Source: Anaspis maculata (taxonomy: Eukaryota; Arthropoda; Insecta; Coleoptera; Scraptiidae). From it: a stretch of DNA of 64,000 bases. The stretch spans positions 64,539,416 through 64,603,415 of the forward strand of contig OX421966.1 in NCBI GenBank assembly GCA_949128115.1. Direction: 5' to 3'. Within the stretch, counting starts at the first letter, position 1. Every line of letters starts with the position of its first letter. Shown in pieces: positions 45,441 through 59,046 of this stretch. The notes under the pieces are model-generated. The model worked only from the letters and a program-made list of their open reading frames with translations. It did not search any database and was not told the DNA's origin. A program made the translations under genes and the position numbers.

Positions 45441-46192
45441 CACTGATTGGAACAGTCATTACAGGTAAATACGACAGTTTGTTATCAGACCTTTTCTGTA
45501 TTTGATTAAATCTATCGCGTATATTTGAACTGAAACACTTGAGCCGAAGATGATAAATTTCAACGGTTAGATTAGATTCACTTGGGCACCACGAGTAGTC
45601 GGATTACACGATAATCGCCTGCTATCTATCAGAGCTTACGTTTTTATTGAACTTCCATTGTTCTCCGAAAACAGGAAATAATAACGGACGCTTCGTTTTT
45701 TTTTTACGAACTCGAGTCGTAAAATACTGCCAATAATCGATCAAAGCGCGGGAAAGCGGGCGTTAAATAAATACACATCTGGGAAACAACTGACAACCTA
45801 CATTATTATTTCATAATCATATACATCGGCCAGAGAGCTCACCTCGAATATATCAGAGCAGTCAGGCCGCATAGTCGCTTTTTACATCCCTAATACTTAT
45901 CCAGCATTTGTACATAGAATCTTAAGATATAACATAACAGTAAGAATAATTTATAGCCTTGATTATGCAACCAACTATACAGTTAACAAGTTGAGTTACT
46001 ACAGTAACGGCCAGTATTTTCATATTAGGTCAACTTCAACCGAAAGGTAAATGCCATAGCAACGATTGCTGAGACAATATCTATGGCAATTAGCCTCGAG
46101 CTGGCCTCATTATAGCATTCAGCCTCAAGTTAACATCAGGGTAGAGTTAACCCGGAATGAAAATACCGGGCTTTACAGTTACCGCCCACAAG
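45441..46192. other. 3' flank of the zinc-finger gene
   Basis: The sequence next to the stop codon at 46193 should be the 3' untranslated region on the minus strand. A minus-strand AATAAA (plus-strand TTTATT) occurs near 45645-45652, but no site could be proven. No other gene seen. Confidence 0.4.
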
Positions 46193-47574
46193 TTACTCGT
46201 CAAAAACTTCATCGTAGTGTTGAACAATGTCTTGTAAATTGTTGAAATTGTCAAAGGGGTTGTGCTCGTTGGCTTGGCTTTCTCGTTCACGTTTCTCGGC
46301 AGTTGCTGCTTCAGCAGCTTTTTGCTTCGCGAGCTGCCTGGCTTTTATCTCTGCAATGATCGCACTGTTCCCCACTTTCAAGCTTTCGCTTCGCTTGGGA
46401 GTTTCCCGTACCGGCTGAGGTGGAGGTACCGGCATGCCGCCTTCGTAGTGCGGGAGCTGGAACACGTGCTCTCTGACCAAAGTGGAGTCGTACTGTGGAT
46501 GACCTTGAGGAAACGATTGCGGTCTGTACCCGGGGCTCTGGGGGTAGTTCTGGGCGTAGTTCGGCGGCAGACCGTGAGCGTAATTCGCCGGGTACCCTGG
46601 CTGATGGCCGTTCTGAGGATAGCCGTTCTGAGGATAGCCATTTAGTGGATGGCCGTTCTGAGGATGGTTCTGCACGTGACCGGGATAACCATTTGGCGGA
46701 TACCCAGTTGGACTTGGCTGCCCATAGCTCGGATGCGCATTCGGCGGAGGGCTGTGTGGAGGATGCCCGCTAACCGGAACAGCGCTGCCGGACGGAGAAT
46801 CCCTCGCATCGTAGAACATCTCTTCGTCCAAATCATTCAGCGAATTATCATTGGAACTGCGTCTGTCTTCCCGCGTCGGTGGTCTGGAGTTCCGCAAGGA
46901 CGGCCTCGTCGCGTTCTGGTAGCCGTAATTCAAGCTGTTCCTGTGGCTGCCGCCCATGCTACCCATGCTGCCCATGCTTCCCAAACTCGCCAGGCTCATG
47001 CTGTCTCTGGTCATGGTGCTGTCCCTGCTTTGCCCCAGCGAGTCCCCGTCCGGATCTTCTCTCCGCCCCTCGCCTTCTTCGGACGCCGACCCGATGCCCT
47101 TCTTCTTCAGGCTCTTGACGATCTCCTGGTTCAAATCCTGCGCCGTTTCCCGTTTCGCCATCTTGGGCGGGGCGAACAGCGCCGAGTGCGGCGTGATGGT
47201 GCCGTAATAGTGGCCCGAGTGCGTCTCGATGACGCCCTTTTCCTTGCCGTTCTTGGACGGTTTCTTGGACACTTTTTTGTAGACCTGGGCGAACGAGCAT
47301 TCCACTTCGTGGTTCCAGAGGTCGCGGCCGTGCCGCAGGCGGACGGTGCAGCCCCTGAAGCGGTAGATGCACGGGAAGATGAAGATGGAAGCGAGCTTTT
47401 CGTAGGCGAGGTTGCGGATGCAGCCCTGCGGCACGCCGTTGGAGGTGACGCAGCGGTGGCAGATGTTCTTGCCGTCGTTGCCGATGTGCACCGGGTCGCA
47501 GCTGAGGTAGTTTTCGCAAAAGACGCATTTGAGGATGTCGAGAATTTCTTCGGTTAGGTGTTCTAAGTTGATCT
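46193..47574 (-). CDS. RING-like/SIAH-type zinc-finger protein, last exon
   Basis: One open frame of 459 codons plus stop, beginning at an acceptor (TTTACCTTTCCAG) at 47574 in phase 2; the true N-terminus lies in unseen upstream exons. Residues 16-41 hold a RING-like cluster (C16, C19, C25, H29, C38, C41; CVFCENYLSC, then NICHRC). Residues 66-94 form a SIAH/TRAF-type zinc finger (FPCIYRFRGC with H88 and C92). Known SIAH proteins are ubiquitin ligases with RING, two such fingers and a folded substrate domain. Here only one finger is visible and the substrate domain is replaced by a disordered tail: Ser-rich with SMGSMGSMGG, a Pro/Tyr/Gly/Asn stretch with NGYPQNGYPQNG repeats, then a Lys/Glu-rich helix and an acidic end. 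Ligase activity is an inference. GC-rich codons contrast strongly with the surroundings, as expected for a conserved gene. Confidence 0.8.
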
Positions 47575-48059
47575 CTGGAAAGGTAAAAAAAAAGTTAGAA
47601 ATGTGGGGACACTGGAGTTTACAGCTATATTCGAGTTTTTACTTTTGGTAAACACAGACACAATCAAGAAAAAACTTTTCGACACCTTTGATCTATGACC
47701 CCAGAACCAAAATAGTCCTCAATTCCGATTATCTCAAATTCGAACACAGGTAACATCAAGCTTTCGTCCGTTTTCAAATTCTTGACCTCAGAAACACCAA
47801 AGTTCAACAAAGAAGTGCCCGAAACATTATCGCTATCTCTCAAGACCATTCCATGAGCCTTTATCTATGAATGATCTAGAGATAAGAACAATTCAAGAAG
47901 GTAGAAATCATATACAACAGTTTATTGCCTTATAATAAAGCTAATCAAGTTGAAAAAAAAATTATCAGAAAATCGATAAAGGCATGTAAAATAATTACAT
48001 ACCGAAAAACAGGGTACATAATATTCAGAAAATATTGAACAATAAATCCGCTTCTGGTA
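47575..48059. other. intron upstream of the zinc-finger exon
   Basis: Follows from the acceptor at 47574. Upstream exons and promoter were not recognised. Confidence 0.5.
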
Positions 48060-48436
48060 AAAAACGATCGTTGATTTTGCTACAGAGACTGTATTCGGCT
48101 CCAAGAAATTGATCTGCTGCAATAATTCGTCCGTGTCGACTGTATTTGGCACTTCATTTGGAGAGACTTTTTTGCTGCTGTACTATTGTTGTAAACATTG
48201 TGAATGTGTGACATGCCCTCCAATTAGACATTTTATTATTATTACTATTTGAGTTTCTTCAAGTATTTTGCTGCAACAAGTCGTGTTGGTGGATTGTGTT
48301 CCCTCACGATCAAGTGTCTACCATAAATTGCATTGGTCGACTGTATTTGGTTCCTGAAGATCTAACTGCTATAGTAAATTTATTTGGCTACTCAAAATTC
48401 AGTTTCAGCAAAAAAAACGCATCAGCTGACTTCATT

Positions 48437-48757
48437 TAGGTACTTTTTATTTTGCTTGTAGTTACACCATAAATAATTAATAATACTTCTTTGGCCAACC
48501 GGTTTCGCTGTTAAGCATCGTCAGGGTTGAGAAGTGACATTTTGTTATTTATAATTATAATATATAAATTATAATTTATATTTATAATTATAATGTTATT
48601 TATAAATAACATTTTGTTATTTATAACAACGGTTTATAATTATAAATAACAAAATGTCACTTCTCAACCCTGACGATGCTTAACAGCGAAACCGGTTGGC
48701 CAAAGAAGTATTATTAATTATTTATGGTGTAACTACAAGCAAAATAAAAAGTACCTA
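48437..48757. mobile_element. 321-bp palindrome inside the satellite array
   Basis: Ends TAGGTACTTTTTATTTTGC inverted; arms of about 125 bp match through GGCCAACCGGTTTCGCTGTT and AACCCTGACGATGC, with a very AT-rich centre of TTATAATTATAA repeats. Confidence 0.8.
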
Positions 48758-51424
48758 TAACGTCAACACCATTGGAAGAAGGATGGAAGAATTTTTTCAA
48801 TTTATTCATGACTACATTTAGTTATTCATATGTAGTTTAGTTATTAAACTGAATTGCTGCAATAAATCTGTCCACTGTATTTGATGCCTGAAAATTGAGA
48901 TACGGAATTTTCTTATAATAAACTCATTTAAACTTCAGAAATGAATCATCTTTATCGACTGTTTTTTGATCCCTATGGATTTCGCAAAATATATTTTGCA
49001 TTCTCCGCTGTATTTCGTTCATCAAAAGTGTCCGTGATAAAGTCAACTGCGTATTTGGTTCGTCAAAGATGTTTTTATTCTCAAATAATCACATTCGTCG
49101 TCTTCAATCGTTGGTCAAAAATTAAATCGCACCAATAAATCATCTTCATCGACTGTATTTGTTTTCTAGATTTCAAGTTTCTGCAATTAATTTCTTTCGG
49201 TGAAATTGCCCCGACATATAGTGCCCATAGTTTCCATTTGGACATATTTGGTTCCTCTAAACTGATTTTCTGCAATGAATCGCATTCGTTTTCTGCAGAT
49301 TATTCTACAAAGTTGCATTTTTGCAAGGGGTTATCTTCACATGCGGTACTACTTGGTGCCTCGATGTTAAATTCTACAAAAAATTGCTTTTTGGCGATTA
49401 TCTCCGATTCCTGACATTTGAGTTGCTGCAATGAATTTCCTCCAATTTGTTCTACAGAATTCATCTGCCGTAATAAGTCGTCCTCAATCGGCCGTATTTG
49501 GTTTTCCAAAACTGATTTTCTGCAATAAATCGTTAGGTCTCCGAACGGTTCTCCGAATCAAAGTTTCTGCAATGGACCACCTCACTTATTCGTCTATTTA
49601 TTGATATTGGGCTGGTAGATACTAGATAGTCATTATTTGGCTGCCTAAAATTTAGTATTTGCGTTTTTTGCTTTCCAGCAATTGAGTTTCGTGGATAAAT
49701 TGCGTTATTGGCTGCATTCATTCAAATAGCCATGAATAATAGCTGATTCGTTCATCGAAACTGCAATGAATTGCATTTATAGTCTTCTAATGGTTCTCCA
49801 TTTCTCAAAAACTTGAGTCGCTGCAATAAATTGTTTCTATTGGTTTCTGGAAAGTAGGTCGATGCAGTGCCTTTTTTTTCCAAAATTGAGTTGCTCCAGT
49901 CAATTGTGTTTATTTAGCTAGCCTAAATTCAGTCGCTGCAATTAAGTCATCTTCATCGACTGTTCTTTGGTTGCTATCCAAACAGTTGTCGACTGTGCTT
50001 TCTTTGTTTTTTTTTTAAATTGAAACTATCAACTCATCCGGGGTCGACTGTACTTGGTTCCTCAAAACTTATTTTCTGCAATATGTCGTTGTCTGCAAAG
50101 TGGTCGTTCAGAATTGCGTTTCCACAATAAATTGTCTTAATTGACTGTTTGGTGTGTCGAAATTGAATTGGTGGGAAAATTGCTCCCTTTGACTGTGTCT
50201 GCTTCTTAGAAATTGAGTTGTCACAGTGAGACGCGTTTACTGGACTGTGTCTGATTTTAGCGATTATCTAGCTCGTTAGAATTCAGTTACTGAAGTAAAT
50301 CGACAAGGTCGGCTGTATCTGGGCTCGTCAAGAATGATTTTTCGGAATCAGTCACATTCGCTGCATGTGGTGCTTCGAAATTGAGACGCTACGATTATTC
50401 TTTGTCATCATTGTTTCTGTTTATTGTTAACCATTCTCTATTCTTAGTTGAGTGCATATACTCTGTGAGTGCATATCACCTGTTTGGAGACATTTGGCTT
50501 ACCAAAATTGAGCTGTTGCTTCATCTGCTGTATCTGGTCCCCCAGATTGATTCGATACGAAAAACTCTTCCAGAGAGTGTATTGTGTTTCCTCAAAACCT
50601 TGGTTGCAAATCATTCCCACCGACTGTATTTGGTGCCTTAAGAATCAAAAGTAACTCACCGCAACATGATGATAATGATTTTTGAAGATTGTACCCATTT
50701 GGTTGTTCACAATTGGTCGGCGGGAATGAATAGTCTTTCCAGGTTGTATTTGGTTTCCCTCAAAATACTTGTTCTGAAATAGGGCGTCTTATAAACTGCC
50801 CAAAGTGATTGTATTTGGTTCCCTCCTTCAAAGACAGTATTTGGTTCCTGCAGACTTGTTTGCTGCAATCAATTGCATTGCGTTCTTGTGCTCTCAAAGC
50901 TCAAGTTATTGTTCTACAGTATTTGTATTTGGTTCTAAAAAATTGAAATGCTGCAAAAAAGCATGCTGGCTGCAGGCTGTCCCAGAACTTTTCAGTGTGT
51001 GCAACATCATCATTTACTATACAGGGTGACTCGAAAATTCTGAAAATGCTAGGTAAGTATCTTTATTTTTGTTTCCTCAAAAATCACAACATGAACTGCT
51101 GTGATTGGTCGTCTTGTAAATGGTATTTGGTTCCTCAAAATTGAGTCGCCAAAATCATTTATTGTCTTCGTAGATTGTACCATGCAATCAACAAAATTCG
51201 GATATGGGGCTATGACCTGGTCAAATTTCAGGATGTCAAGCTGGTTTCGGCCAGGGCACAGCCTACTCCTTTTTCGAATTTTGTTGATCGCATGGTATAT
51301 GGTTGCCTCAGATTTTTTCAAAGATTTTCTGCGAACAAAATCTTATTCAGACTAGAGACTGTATACGGAGTTTTTCACAATTCGTGGCGGACAAAAAAAA
51401 TTCTAGTAGGTCTTGACAAAATTA

Positions 51425-52210
51425 AGAGAAAATTCCTATACCATTCTGCAAAATTCGGCCTAATGAGGAAAATACAGCCTCTCAAAGTTCACTTGTTTTG
51501 GTTTTTGGAAAATTTAGGATGAGCTGGTTTGTCCAAGCTATCTACCTACCTGCTAAATTTCGAAAGAATCCAGCCAGTGGGCAGTGGCCTAGGAGTTATG
51601 GGGGTCTTTACCAACACAAATACAAATAACAGTATTGCCTTCACAATCTACAGACAATTCGTGGCAAAGATCATCCACGGTAGCTACATAATTTCATTGA
51701 CAAAAAAAATCGAGTTCACATTAACAGTGATCACCCCAACTAAACAAATTGAAAACAGGAAAGAAAAATATACATGTTCACACTCCACACCGTAAAGAAT
51801 CCCCTGGGGGGGACAACCACCACAAACCGCTTACCATTTACTAAGAATAAAGGATCTCAGTCTCATGAATGCATGAATGTGTCTGTATATTGTAGAGCCT
51901 TAAATTGTTTTGACTTCCGTACACGTGAGAACATCGCGGAGGTCCTGACTTTCTAACAATGAAGCATATTTTTCTTCTTTATGGGGGACTCATAAAGACT
52001 CGAAGTCGGCTATTCTTTGGATGCTTTCTAATTATTGATATAGACCCACCATAACTCCTACGCCTCCGGCCTATGCTGAACTTCAGCGGATTTTGCCAAA
52101 TCGCTCATGAGTTAGAAAAATTCAATAGCAGAAAAAAGTAAACTTTGAAGGGCTGTATCTTCGTTATTTGGCCGAATTACGCGAAATGATATGGGAATTT
52201 TTTCTTCTCT
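51425..52210. mobile_element. palindromic element inside the satellite array
   Basis: Arms at about 51425-51610 and 52070-52210 are inverted copies (AATTCGGCC, ATACAGCC-CTCAAAGT, GGAGTTATGG-GGGTCT). Satellite copies lie on both sides, so it inserted into the array. The ends could not be fixed exactly. Confidence 0.6.
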
Positions 52211-52335
52211 TTGGGTTCTATTACCATGCTGACAGCAACTGTATTTTACTTCCTCAAAACTGACTTGGTGTAATTAATGGCATACTCTATCGTAGACTGA
52301 ATCGTAGCGATAGATTGTGTTTGGCTTGACGAATT

Positions 52336-55300
52336 GAATTATTGCGCAACACTTTGAATAGGCTACTGGACACTGGTGTCATTTTGAGATTGAGAGAGAA
52401 CCCATAAGAGAGTGAACCCCTTATGAGAAAAAAGCTTGACTTTTTCCACGCGTCTATTTGTTACAGCGATTTGAAAATTTCGCGTGACGTCATAGCTGCT
52501 TCCATAAGCGTCACGCTTGAAACGAACACAGCATGTGAGTGTCGCAGTGAGAGGAGTAGGAATAGAGATATGCAGTAGTGATGTCACCAGGGTCCTTTCA
52601 ATTTGTTTAAGGCACTTGGAATTGAGATATCGCGCTGCGGCTTTCACCATAATTCATATGGAAAAATGCAGTTTTATTTGAAAAATATCAAAAAACTGAG
52701 TCCAGTAGCCTTTTGATTGCTGTTCACCGTCTTCAGTGACCTTGATTGTTCACAGATTTTCCCAATAATCAAAGTGCTTTTTGAAGTCTTTTGGCATATG
52801 TACTTACATCTTGCCTCACTGTACTTTCGCCTACCTAACTACCGAATTCATTCGATCACACGATAGAATCTTTTAGTACCCACTTCCTGATAGGTCTTCT
52901 ATAATAGTATTAACGCTAACAATAATTAATTAATAACAGCTCGTATCGTACACTTTTGACACTCTCACCCCAGCTTCCCGTACAACAATAGATTGCGATT
53001 CCAGTTGATTTTTTTTCACTTAGGTACGAATTGTAAAAATAATCATCGATCCTGATAACAGTATTCAATAATAACCGAGAAGTGCATTGTGAAGAATATA
53101 ATTGCAATCTGCAGTTTCGCTTTATCATTATTTATCAACACTTATTTTCATTTTATCACCACACGCTTTATCTTCATTAACACGATTTATATTATTATTC
53201 ATATAGCAAAATAATAAGGAAAGCAACTTAATGGCAAATTTAGTTCGACTACTCACCTAGTATAAAGGAAATGAGAATTAAAATAATCAATGGTAATAAT
53301 CTCAAAATTCGCTCTCACGATACTCGGCTCAGAGCAGTTCACGGAAATTCTTGAAAAGTGCATGAAAAATGTCTTCAACGCTCGACATCGGTTGAAGGAA
53401 TGGTTTAGAGGTATTTTTGAAGAAAATGAAGTTTTCGATTCATCTTGTATAGCAAACTAATATTCAATACACAAAAGATCGAAAGACCTCCCTTCGACCC
53501 CTGATAAAGTTTCAAAAATTGATCCCTACTTTCCAATATTTTGCTGACACTTTTTGAGCATTTCTGTAAACTGCTCTGAAGTCTAGACTCCTAATTTTGA
53601 TGTGAACATGGCTATTTTCTATAGCCGAAACTAGTCGTCAATTTACGAACAAATATAATTTTCAAAAAACAAAGTGGTGCTGACAGCTATTACAACTTTT
53701 GTCAAATAAACTTTTATCATGTTCTGTTGAGAATAAGAATATAAGAAAATTGCGCGTAACACTTGACACTGATGACCAAAGAATACAGAAATAATAACTA
53801 AAAGTTGACGTTTACCACTGGATATGTGTAGGTATTGGATAGAGAAATCCTCAACTTATTCCATGATTAGATTCACGCAAAAAAAATAGATTCAGAGATA
53901 ATATTTATTTGTAGATGTACCTGTTTCGAATTGACAGGGTGAAAGTGACTGAATTATTATGCTCTGTTGGAATAAAAAGTTGTTAATGTTACCTACCTAT
54001 ACTTATAAATACAAAAAAAAAATCAGAGAGTGAAAACCAAAACAAATTGGATCATGTTTACTAAGCAAATCAGACATCTGATAAATATAGGTACGTAACC
54101 TACCTATAAAAAAACATGCAGATTGCGATGTTAGCTAGATGTACTCCATTCAAACAATGTATTTTGCGTGTAAAGTGTGTTTTCTAGTATATTATAATAG
54201 ATAACATGAGTTACATACTCGAACAGCTAGATATTAATAGAGTAAAAACAATAGATTACTTTTCCGTCGACAAGTACCTATCTACCTATTCCCGAAGTCA
54301 AAAAATTTCCACCGTGGTCTAGAAATGAGTTCACCTATCTACCTATCGACCAAAATATGCTGTATGTATACTTGATTGTTGCTTCAACTTATTGTACGTA
54401 GGTACTATTGCAATCTTATATTTACTGCCATATCACAATTTAAACAAAAAAAAATAATCCGAAAGACTCTTATTTCCTGCAAAACTGCAATCGGCTGACA
54501 AACTTTTCACCTGGTTGTTGGAGATCACCAACAGGCTGTCTCGACAGCAACAACTTGCTACTTAAATATGAATGATTGTCCAAATTTTTGCAGGCTTTGA
54601 TTTTCGGGTTGCAAAATTTAAAAACCCGGCTGACAATCGAGTAGAAGCAATGGTTAGGGTTGAAGAGTTGAGGTAGTCGCAATATTGGTCAAATAAGCCG
54701 TTACGTCGGCGATTCCAAGATCATATCATTTAACTTTGACAAAAATTCACCTCTCCGGTCTCTTTTTAAAGCTGCAAGAAAATACTTGAAAACAGCTTGC
54801 CGAATTTTGTATTTTCAAACGAGCTCTATACTTTTGAATGTTTTTGGGGAATTTCAAATTTGAGCACGTTGTTTCCAAGTGCTCTCTTGTAGCTTCCTAA
54901 AGAGAACCAAGTGGTGAATTTCTGTTGGAGAATAAGGTCCCTGGGATTCCCGGTGCAACGTCTCATTTGACAAACTTTTTGCAGTCACCTTATAAGATCG
55001 TCGATTCAATATGCTACATATTTTCTTCTTATGGTTTCATCGCTATCTCGATCCAACTGATATTGAAAGTAGATTGGATTGGACGTCGTGCAGACACATT
55101 TTCAGAATCGACATGGTTCCGGTCGAGGTTCCGGTTTTCCGACGGTAATTTTTTTAAAATGAAATTTGCACTTTCCGTGAATTTGAAAAAACTGCAGTGC
55201 AAACTTCGACATGCGGTGAGCCCCACGAAATTCATTTTTTTTCATTCATTCATTTTAGGTGCAGACATGCTGGGAGTGGAAGTTGGAGGAAAGAAAAGAT

Positions 55301-55920
55301 TGAATTAATTTTTGGAGGAGAAACTTTTGAAATTGGACCCACGGTTTTCGAGTTTCGTCTTCGAAAAGCTGCAAATTTTCTGAATTTTCATCCCGTGAGC
55401 TGATTCTCACTTTTTTTTCAACAGAAGGTAACTGGTCCTTCAACATTTTCCAACATTATTTTTACAATTTCCCGGGAATTTTCCAGTTGAAAATGTGAAA
55501 TCGGCCTGGGTTTTCGAGACCAGACTCTTGACTGATGTAGCTTGGAGCGAAGCCTAAATTGACGATTTTCACGCTAATATGATTTGGAATATAATGGAAT
55601 ATCAAATTTTCCTGTCGAAATTTTCAATTTCCTGCAAATTATTCTCAATCTTTTTCTTCAATTCCAACTTCCCACCCGAAAGAACGTCTCAAACAAAATT
55701 TCCATAGGTTCCTGGATACTAGTCGGGAAAGTTTAGGGGAGACACAACCGATCTTTGAATTTGGGGTGGATTTGAATTTGAACGGGTTTATATCAGATAA
55801 TAAAAGAACGTCTGAATAGAGTCCTGCACTAAACGCGGGTCGTCCTGGTCAAAGCCTGAGTGAGCGGCCGTTTCGAGTGATAACGACCAGGAAAAAAATT
55901 GAAAATTTTTAGCGTCAAAT
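52336..55920. other. no gene seen
   Basis: AT-rich, with frequent GTAGGTACCTACC-like runs around 54000-54420, a motif often scattered in insect intergenic DNA. ORFs at 52650-52363 and 54925-55308 lack motifs and splice context. Confidence 0.35.
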
Positions 55921-56605
55921 TTAGTACAGGAAAAATAGTGAAAAAAATCGGCCAAACCTCGGAAAAAATACCTGAAAATTTGATATTCTGTTCAGAATTG
56001 AGTGCTCGGCAACATATCCAAAATCGCCAAAAATCGCAGCCAGGGGTTTTGAGTTATTGGAGGGGGGGTGAAAAATTGCAACTTGAAATGGAGGGGATGA
56101 AACCCGTCAATCCATTAGAAGCAAATACGTTAAAATTTGACGCATCATATCCCGTTGATACCATTTTGGCACAAAAAATGTCGATTACTATTGAAGGGGG
56201 GTCGTGGGAGGGCGAAGCCCTGCTAGGTGGTCCATTTTGTTTTTCTGGTCATGTAGAACCAATCACGACAAGTTTGGTATCTTTTCCAACTATATTTAAT
56301 CTCCTGAACTCGAATCCGATGTGTTAATTTGAATTAAAACAAGTTTGAATAAGTGAACTTGAAAAAACTTGTTTTTTTCTTTGACAATTTTTTTTTCACT
56401 GTTAGAGGTGTTCATCTTTGAAAAATTTCCAGGGGCCATTAAATTGAAGTGTATTCTTCACGAAAATCATCTACTCGATAATTGTTCTTGTTTCTCGAGT
56501 TTAAAAAATCGATTTGAACCTGAGCCGGCCCGGCGTCTACTACTGACCAGAACACTACAGCATGCACCTTTCAATGAAAATAGCTCAAACTATTAAAGAA
56601 ATAAC

Positions 56606-56870
56606 AACTTATCTTTGAAAATTCGATGATATGTGCAAAATTGAATTCCCTATAACATAAACAAAACCATCATGAATCGCACTGCAGGGTTTTGAGTTAT
56701 TTGAGGGGGAAGGTAACAGTCCATAGAGTATGAATCTTGACAAAATGTTATCCTCCTCCGCGAATAACTCAAAATCCTGCAGTGCGATTCACGGAGATTT
56801 TGTTTATGTTATGGGGAATTCAGCTCTGCACAAATTCTCGAATTTTCAGAGATAAGTTGATCGTTTTCAA
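56606..56870. repeat. 265-bp palindrome related to the outer arms
   Basis: Arms match through GAATTCCC-ATAACATAAAC, GAATCGCACTGCAGG and TTTTGAGTTATT. The passage CAGGGTTTTGAGTTATTTGAGG is similar to the outer arm near 56041, so this is probably a shorter member of the same family. Confidence 0.7.
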
Positions 56871-57870
56871 TAGCCCAGGCATATTAGGTTTTAACCCGCA
56901 ACAAATTCCCACAAAGCTGAAATTTGGTATACGGGCCTTGTAAGACTTAAGGAATAACATATTAAAATACTCGGTGACACACCCTTGTGCGTCATTGATT
57001 GTGGGGAAGGGGGCTAAATATCGCCATTTTAAATGCGTATGACACTCTGTAGCTTATATTAATAAAAAAAATCATATTTAGATGCCTCAAGGCTTCACAA
57101 TATTTGCTTGACGTTTGAATTGTTGATAAGTAGTTTGGGTTGCCTGGAAAAAAAAAGGTGATCGGCAAAATTTATTTTGTTTTTCTCTCAAAAACCTAGA
57201 ATTGATATCGGCAAGTGTGGTATCGTTTCTAACTAAATCTTGGCCTCTGATATCAAATATGGTGTTTAAAATTGAATTGAAACACGATTAAATAAGTTTT
57301 ACTGAAAAAACGACGATTTTTGCCATCTGAAATTGTCGTTTTGTAATTTAGGTTTCCGTATGGTTAGAATCATCTCAATTGAGTATTCCCAACAGAATTC
57401 ATTGTTTTTAACCATTTTATACATGAAAACGATAAAAACAATATGCCTGTATTCATTACAAGATCAGAAAATTGATCTGTTGTGAAAGTGATTATATGCC
57501 CAGTTTTCTCCTGAAAATGCATACAATTTTTGCAGTTCTTTTTTTTCACTAATGAATGATGGAGCGGTTCCACTGTTTTTGTGTGTAATGCTAAGCGAAG
57601 TTCTTTCTCTATCAGAAAATACCAAAAGCTATTGTATCTATCGGGCAATAGAAACATAAAATCATCTTTTCTGTAGCCGTTATCCCATTTTCAGAAAAAA
57701 GAGTAGGTGTAAAACTTGTTTAATAAAAAATTGATGCTCTGACTTTGTAATATAAATAGGCGTGAGCAATTGATGCTGTTTTTGGCCAAGATAAACACAA
57801 ATATAGAATTTGTCGGTAATTTTTATTTTTGACAGCTTCAGACAATGATGCCCCTAAATGAAGAAACCAC

Positions 57871-58153
57871 AATTTGTTTGTAGAGAATTCATTATTTTCG
57901 GGATGAGCACTGTAAATATCAACTGTTCACTCATCAGTCTCATCACTTGGGTCTGTTTCGAAGATGGGAAGAAGAACCTATTAACAATGCTCAGCTTTAT
58001 TGGCCATCACAAAATATTCTTACATGTTTCTCATTCAAAGATCCAGGAGAGAAATTCCACCTTGCGCGTACTATTCACGCCACTATCAAGCAGAAATATT
58101 TCATGGCTACCGGAGTCCACTTCATAGGCAACAATATACCGTGTTTCCTTTGA
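57871..58153 (+). other. unassigned coding-like stretch
   Basis: Three overlapping frames are open here. The frame with GLFRRWEEEPINNAQLYWPS and TIHATIKQKYFMATGVHF, ending at 58153, looks the most protein-like. It has no recognisable domain or start context and lies in the loop of the composite palindrome, so it may be a relic of a transposon gene. Confidence 0.3.
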
Positions 58154-58239
58154 GACCCACCTTATTTGTCCACAGGAACAGTTTTAGCGAAAATTGTCTG
58201 GGTGAATTTTTTGACTAGATATTCCAAGCCCCAAAATCG

Positions 58240-58735
58240 TAGGAGGCACAGAGGTGTAAGTCTAAATATTTTGATATGTTCTTCCTTAGGGATCATACCA
58301 GTTATATATCAATATTCAACTTTGTGCGACATTGCTTGAGGCTTTAAATTCTCACATGGTTTTGCCTGAAATATCCGGGCGACAAATTAACACTCAGCCG
58401 CCTTTTCCGCAGAACTAACCAATCGGAAGAGTTACAAAGGCTCCCTCACACACTTAAGCACTAACAACAAATTTCCTTTGTTCATTTGAAACATATCTTA
58501 TATCGATCGGATACTTCGTTCACTTGCAGGAACAGCTTGGAGAAAGGTATCTCTCTAATTCTTAGAACTTGACCTTTGAGGATGAAAATCAAAGGACGCA
58601 CGAGGGTGTAAGTCCGAGTATTTTGATATGTTGTTCCGTAGGTCCAATAGAACATATATACCAAAATTCAGCCTTGAGGGAGTTTGTTACGGGTTAACAC
58701 GATTTTTCGACTAAAATGCCTGGGCTATAAATAGT
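58240..58735 (+). repeat. direct repeat of about 140 bp
   Basis: The passage GAGG(T)GTAAGTC...ATTTTGATATGTT at about 58250-58385 recurs at about 58605-58735, followed in both by a TTCAGCCTTG- or TTCAACTTTG-like block and a CCGGGC- or CCTGGGC-like end. Confidence 0.55.
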
Positions 58736-59046
58736 TTGTGCTAATTTCATTCAAAGGTAAATGTTGTCGTCTTCTGGTCATTAGTAGAAGCGGCGCCAAG
58801 CCAATTCAAGTTCAAATCGATTTTTTGAACTCGAGAAACAAAATCAAATATCGAGTAGATAATTTTCGTAAAGAATACACTTCAATTCAATGGCCCCTGA
58901 AAATTTTTCGAAGATGAACATCTCTAACAGTGTAAAAAAAGTCGTCAAAATTGTCAAAGAAAAAACAAGTTTTTTCAAGTTGACTTGTTCAAACTTGTTT
59001 CAATCCAAATTAACACATCGGATTCGAGTTCAAGAGATTGAATATA

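Larger units (their letters stand above)
48060..52335 (-). repeat. degenerate satellite-like array with peptide-like units
   Basis: Many diverged copies of a ~50-75-bp motif whose plus-strand core is TTGCTGCAATAAATCGTC...ATCGACTGTATTTGGTTCC (two joined halves). Clear copies lie near 48110, 48330, 48870, 49145, 49470, 49930, 50050, 50285, 50625, 50820 and 52250. The minus strand of several copies reads NTVDTDELLQQINF, NTVDEDDLLVRFNF, RTVDEDDLIAATEF or EPNTVDQCNL, so TVD-x-DDLL recurs. Stops and frame shifts interrupt it. Two palindromes sit within it. It lies directly upstream of the zinc-finger exon. Confidence 0.7.

Noticed and set aside
46649..47557. 302-codon plus-strand ORF and other long ORFs opposite the zinc-finger exon
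   Set aside because: Antisense shadows of a GC-rich coding exon; no motif, and the minus-strand frame has the metal-binding pattern and a splice acceptor.
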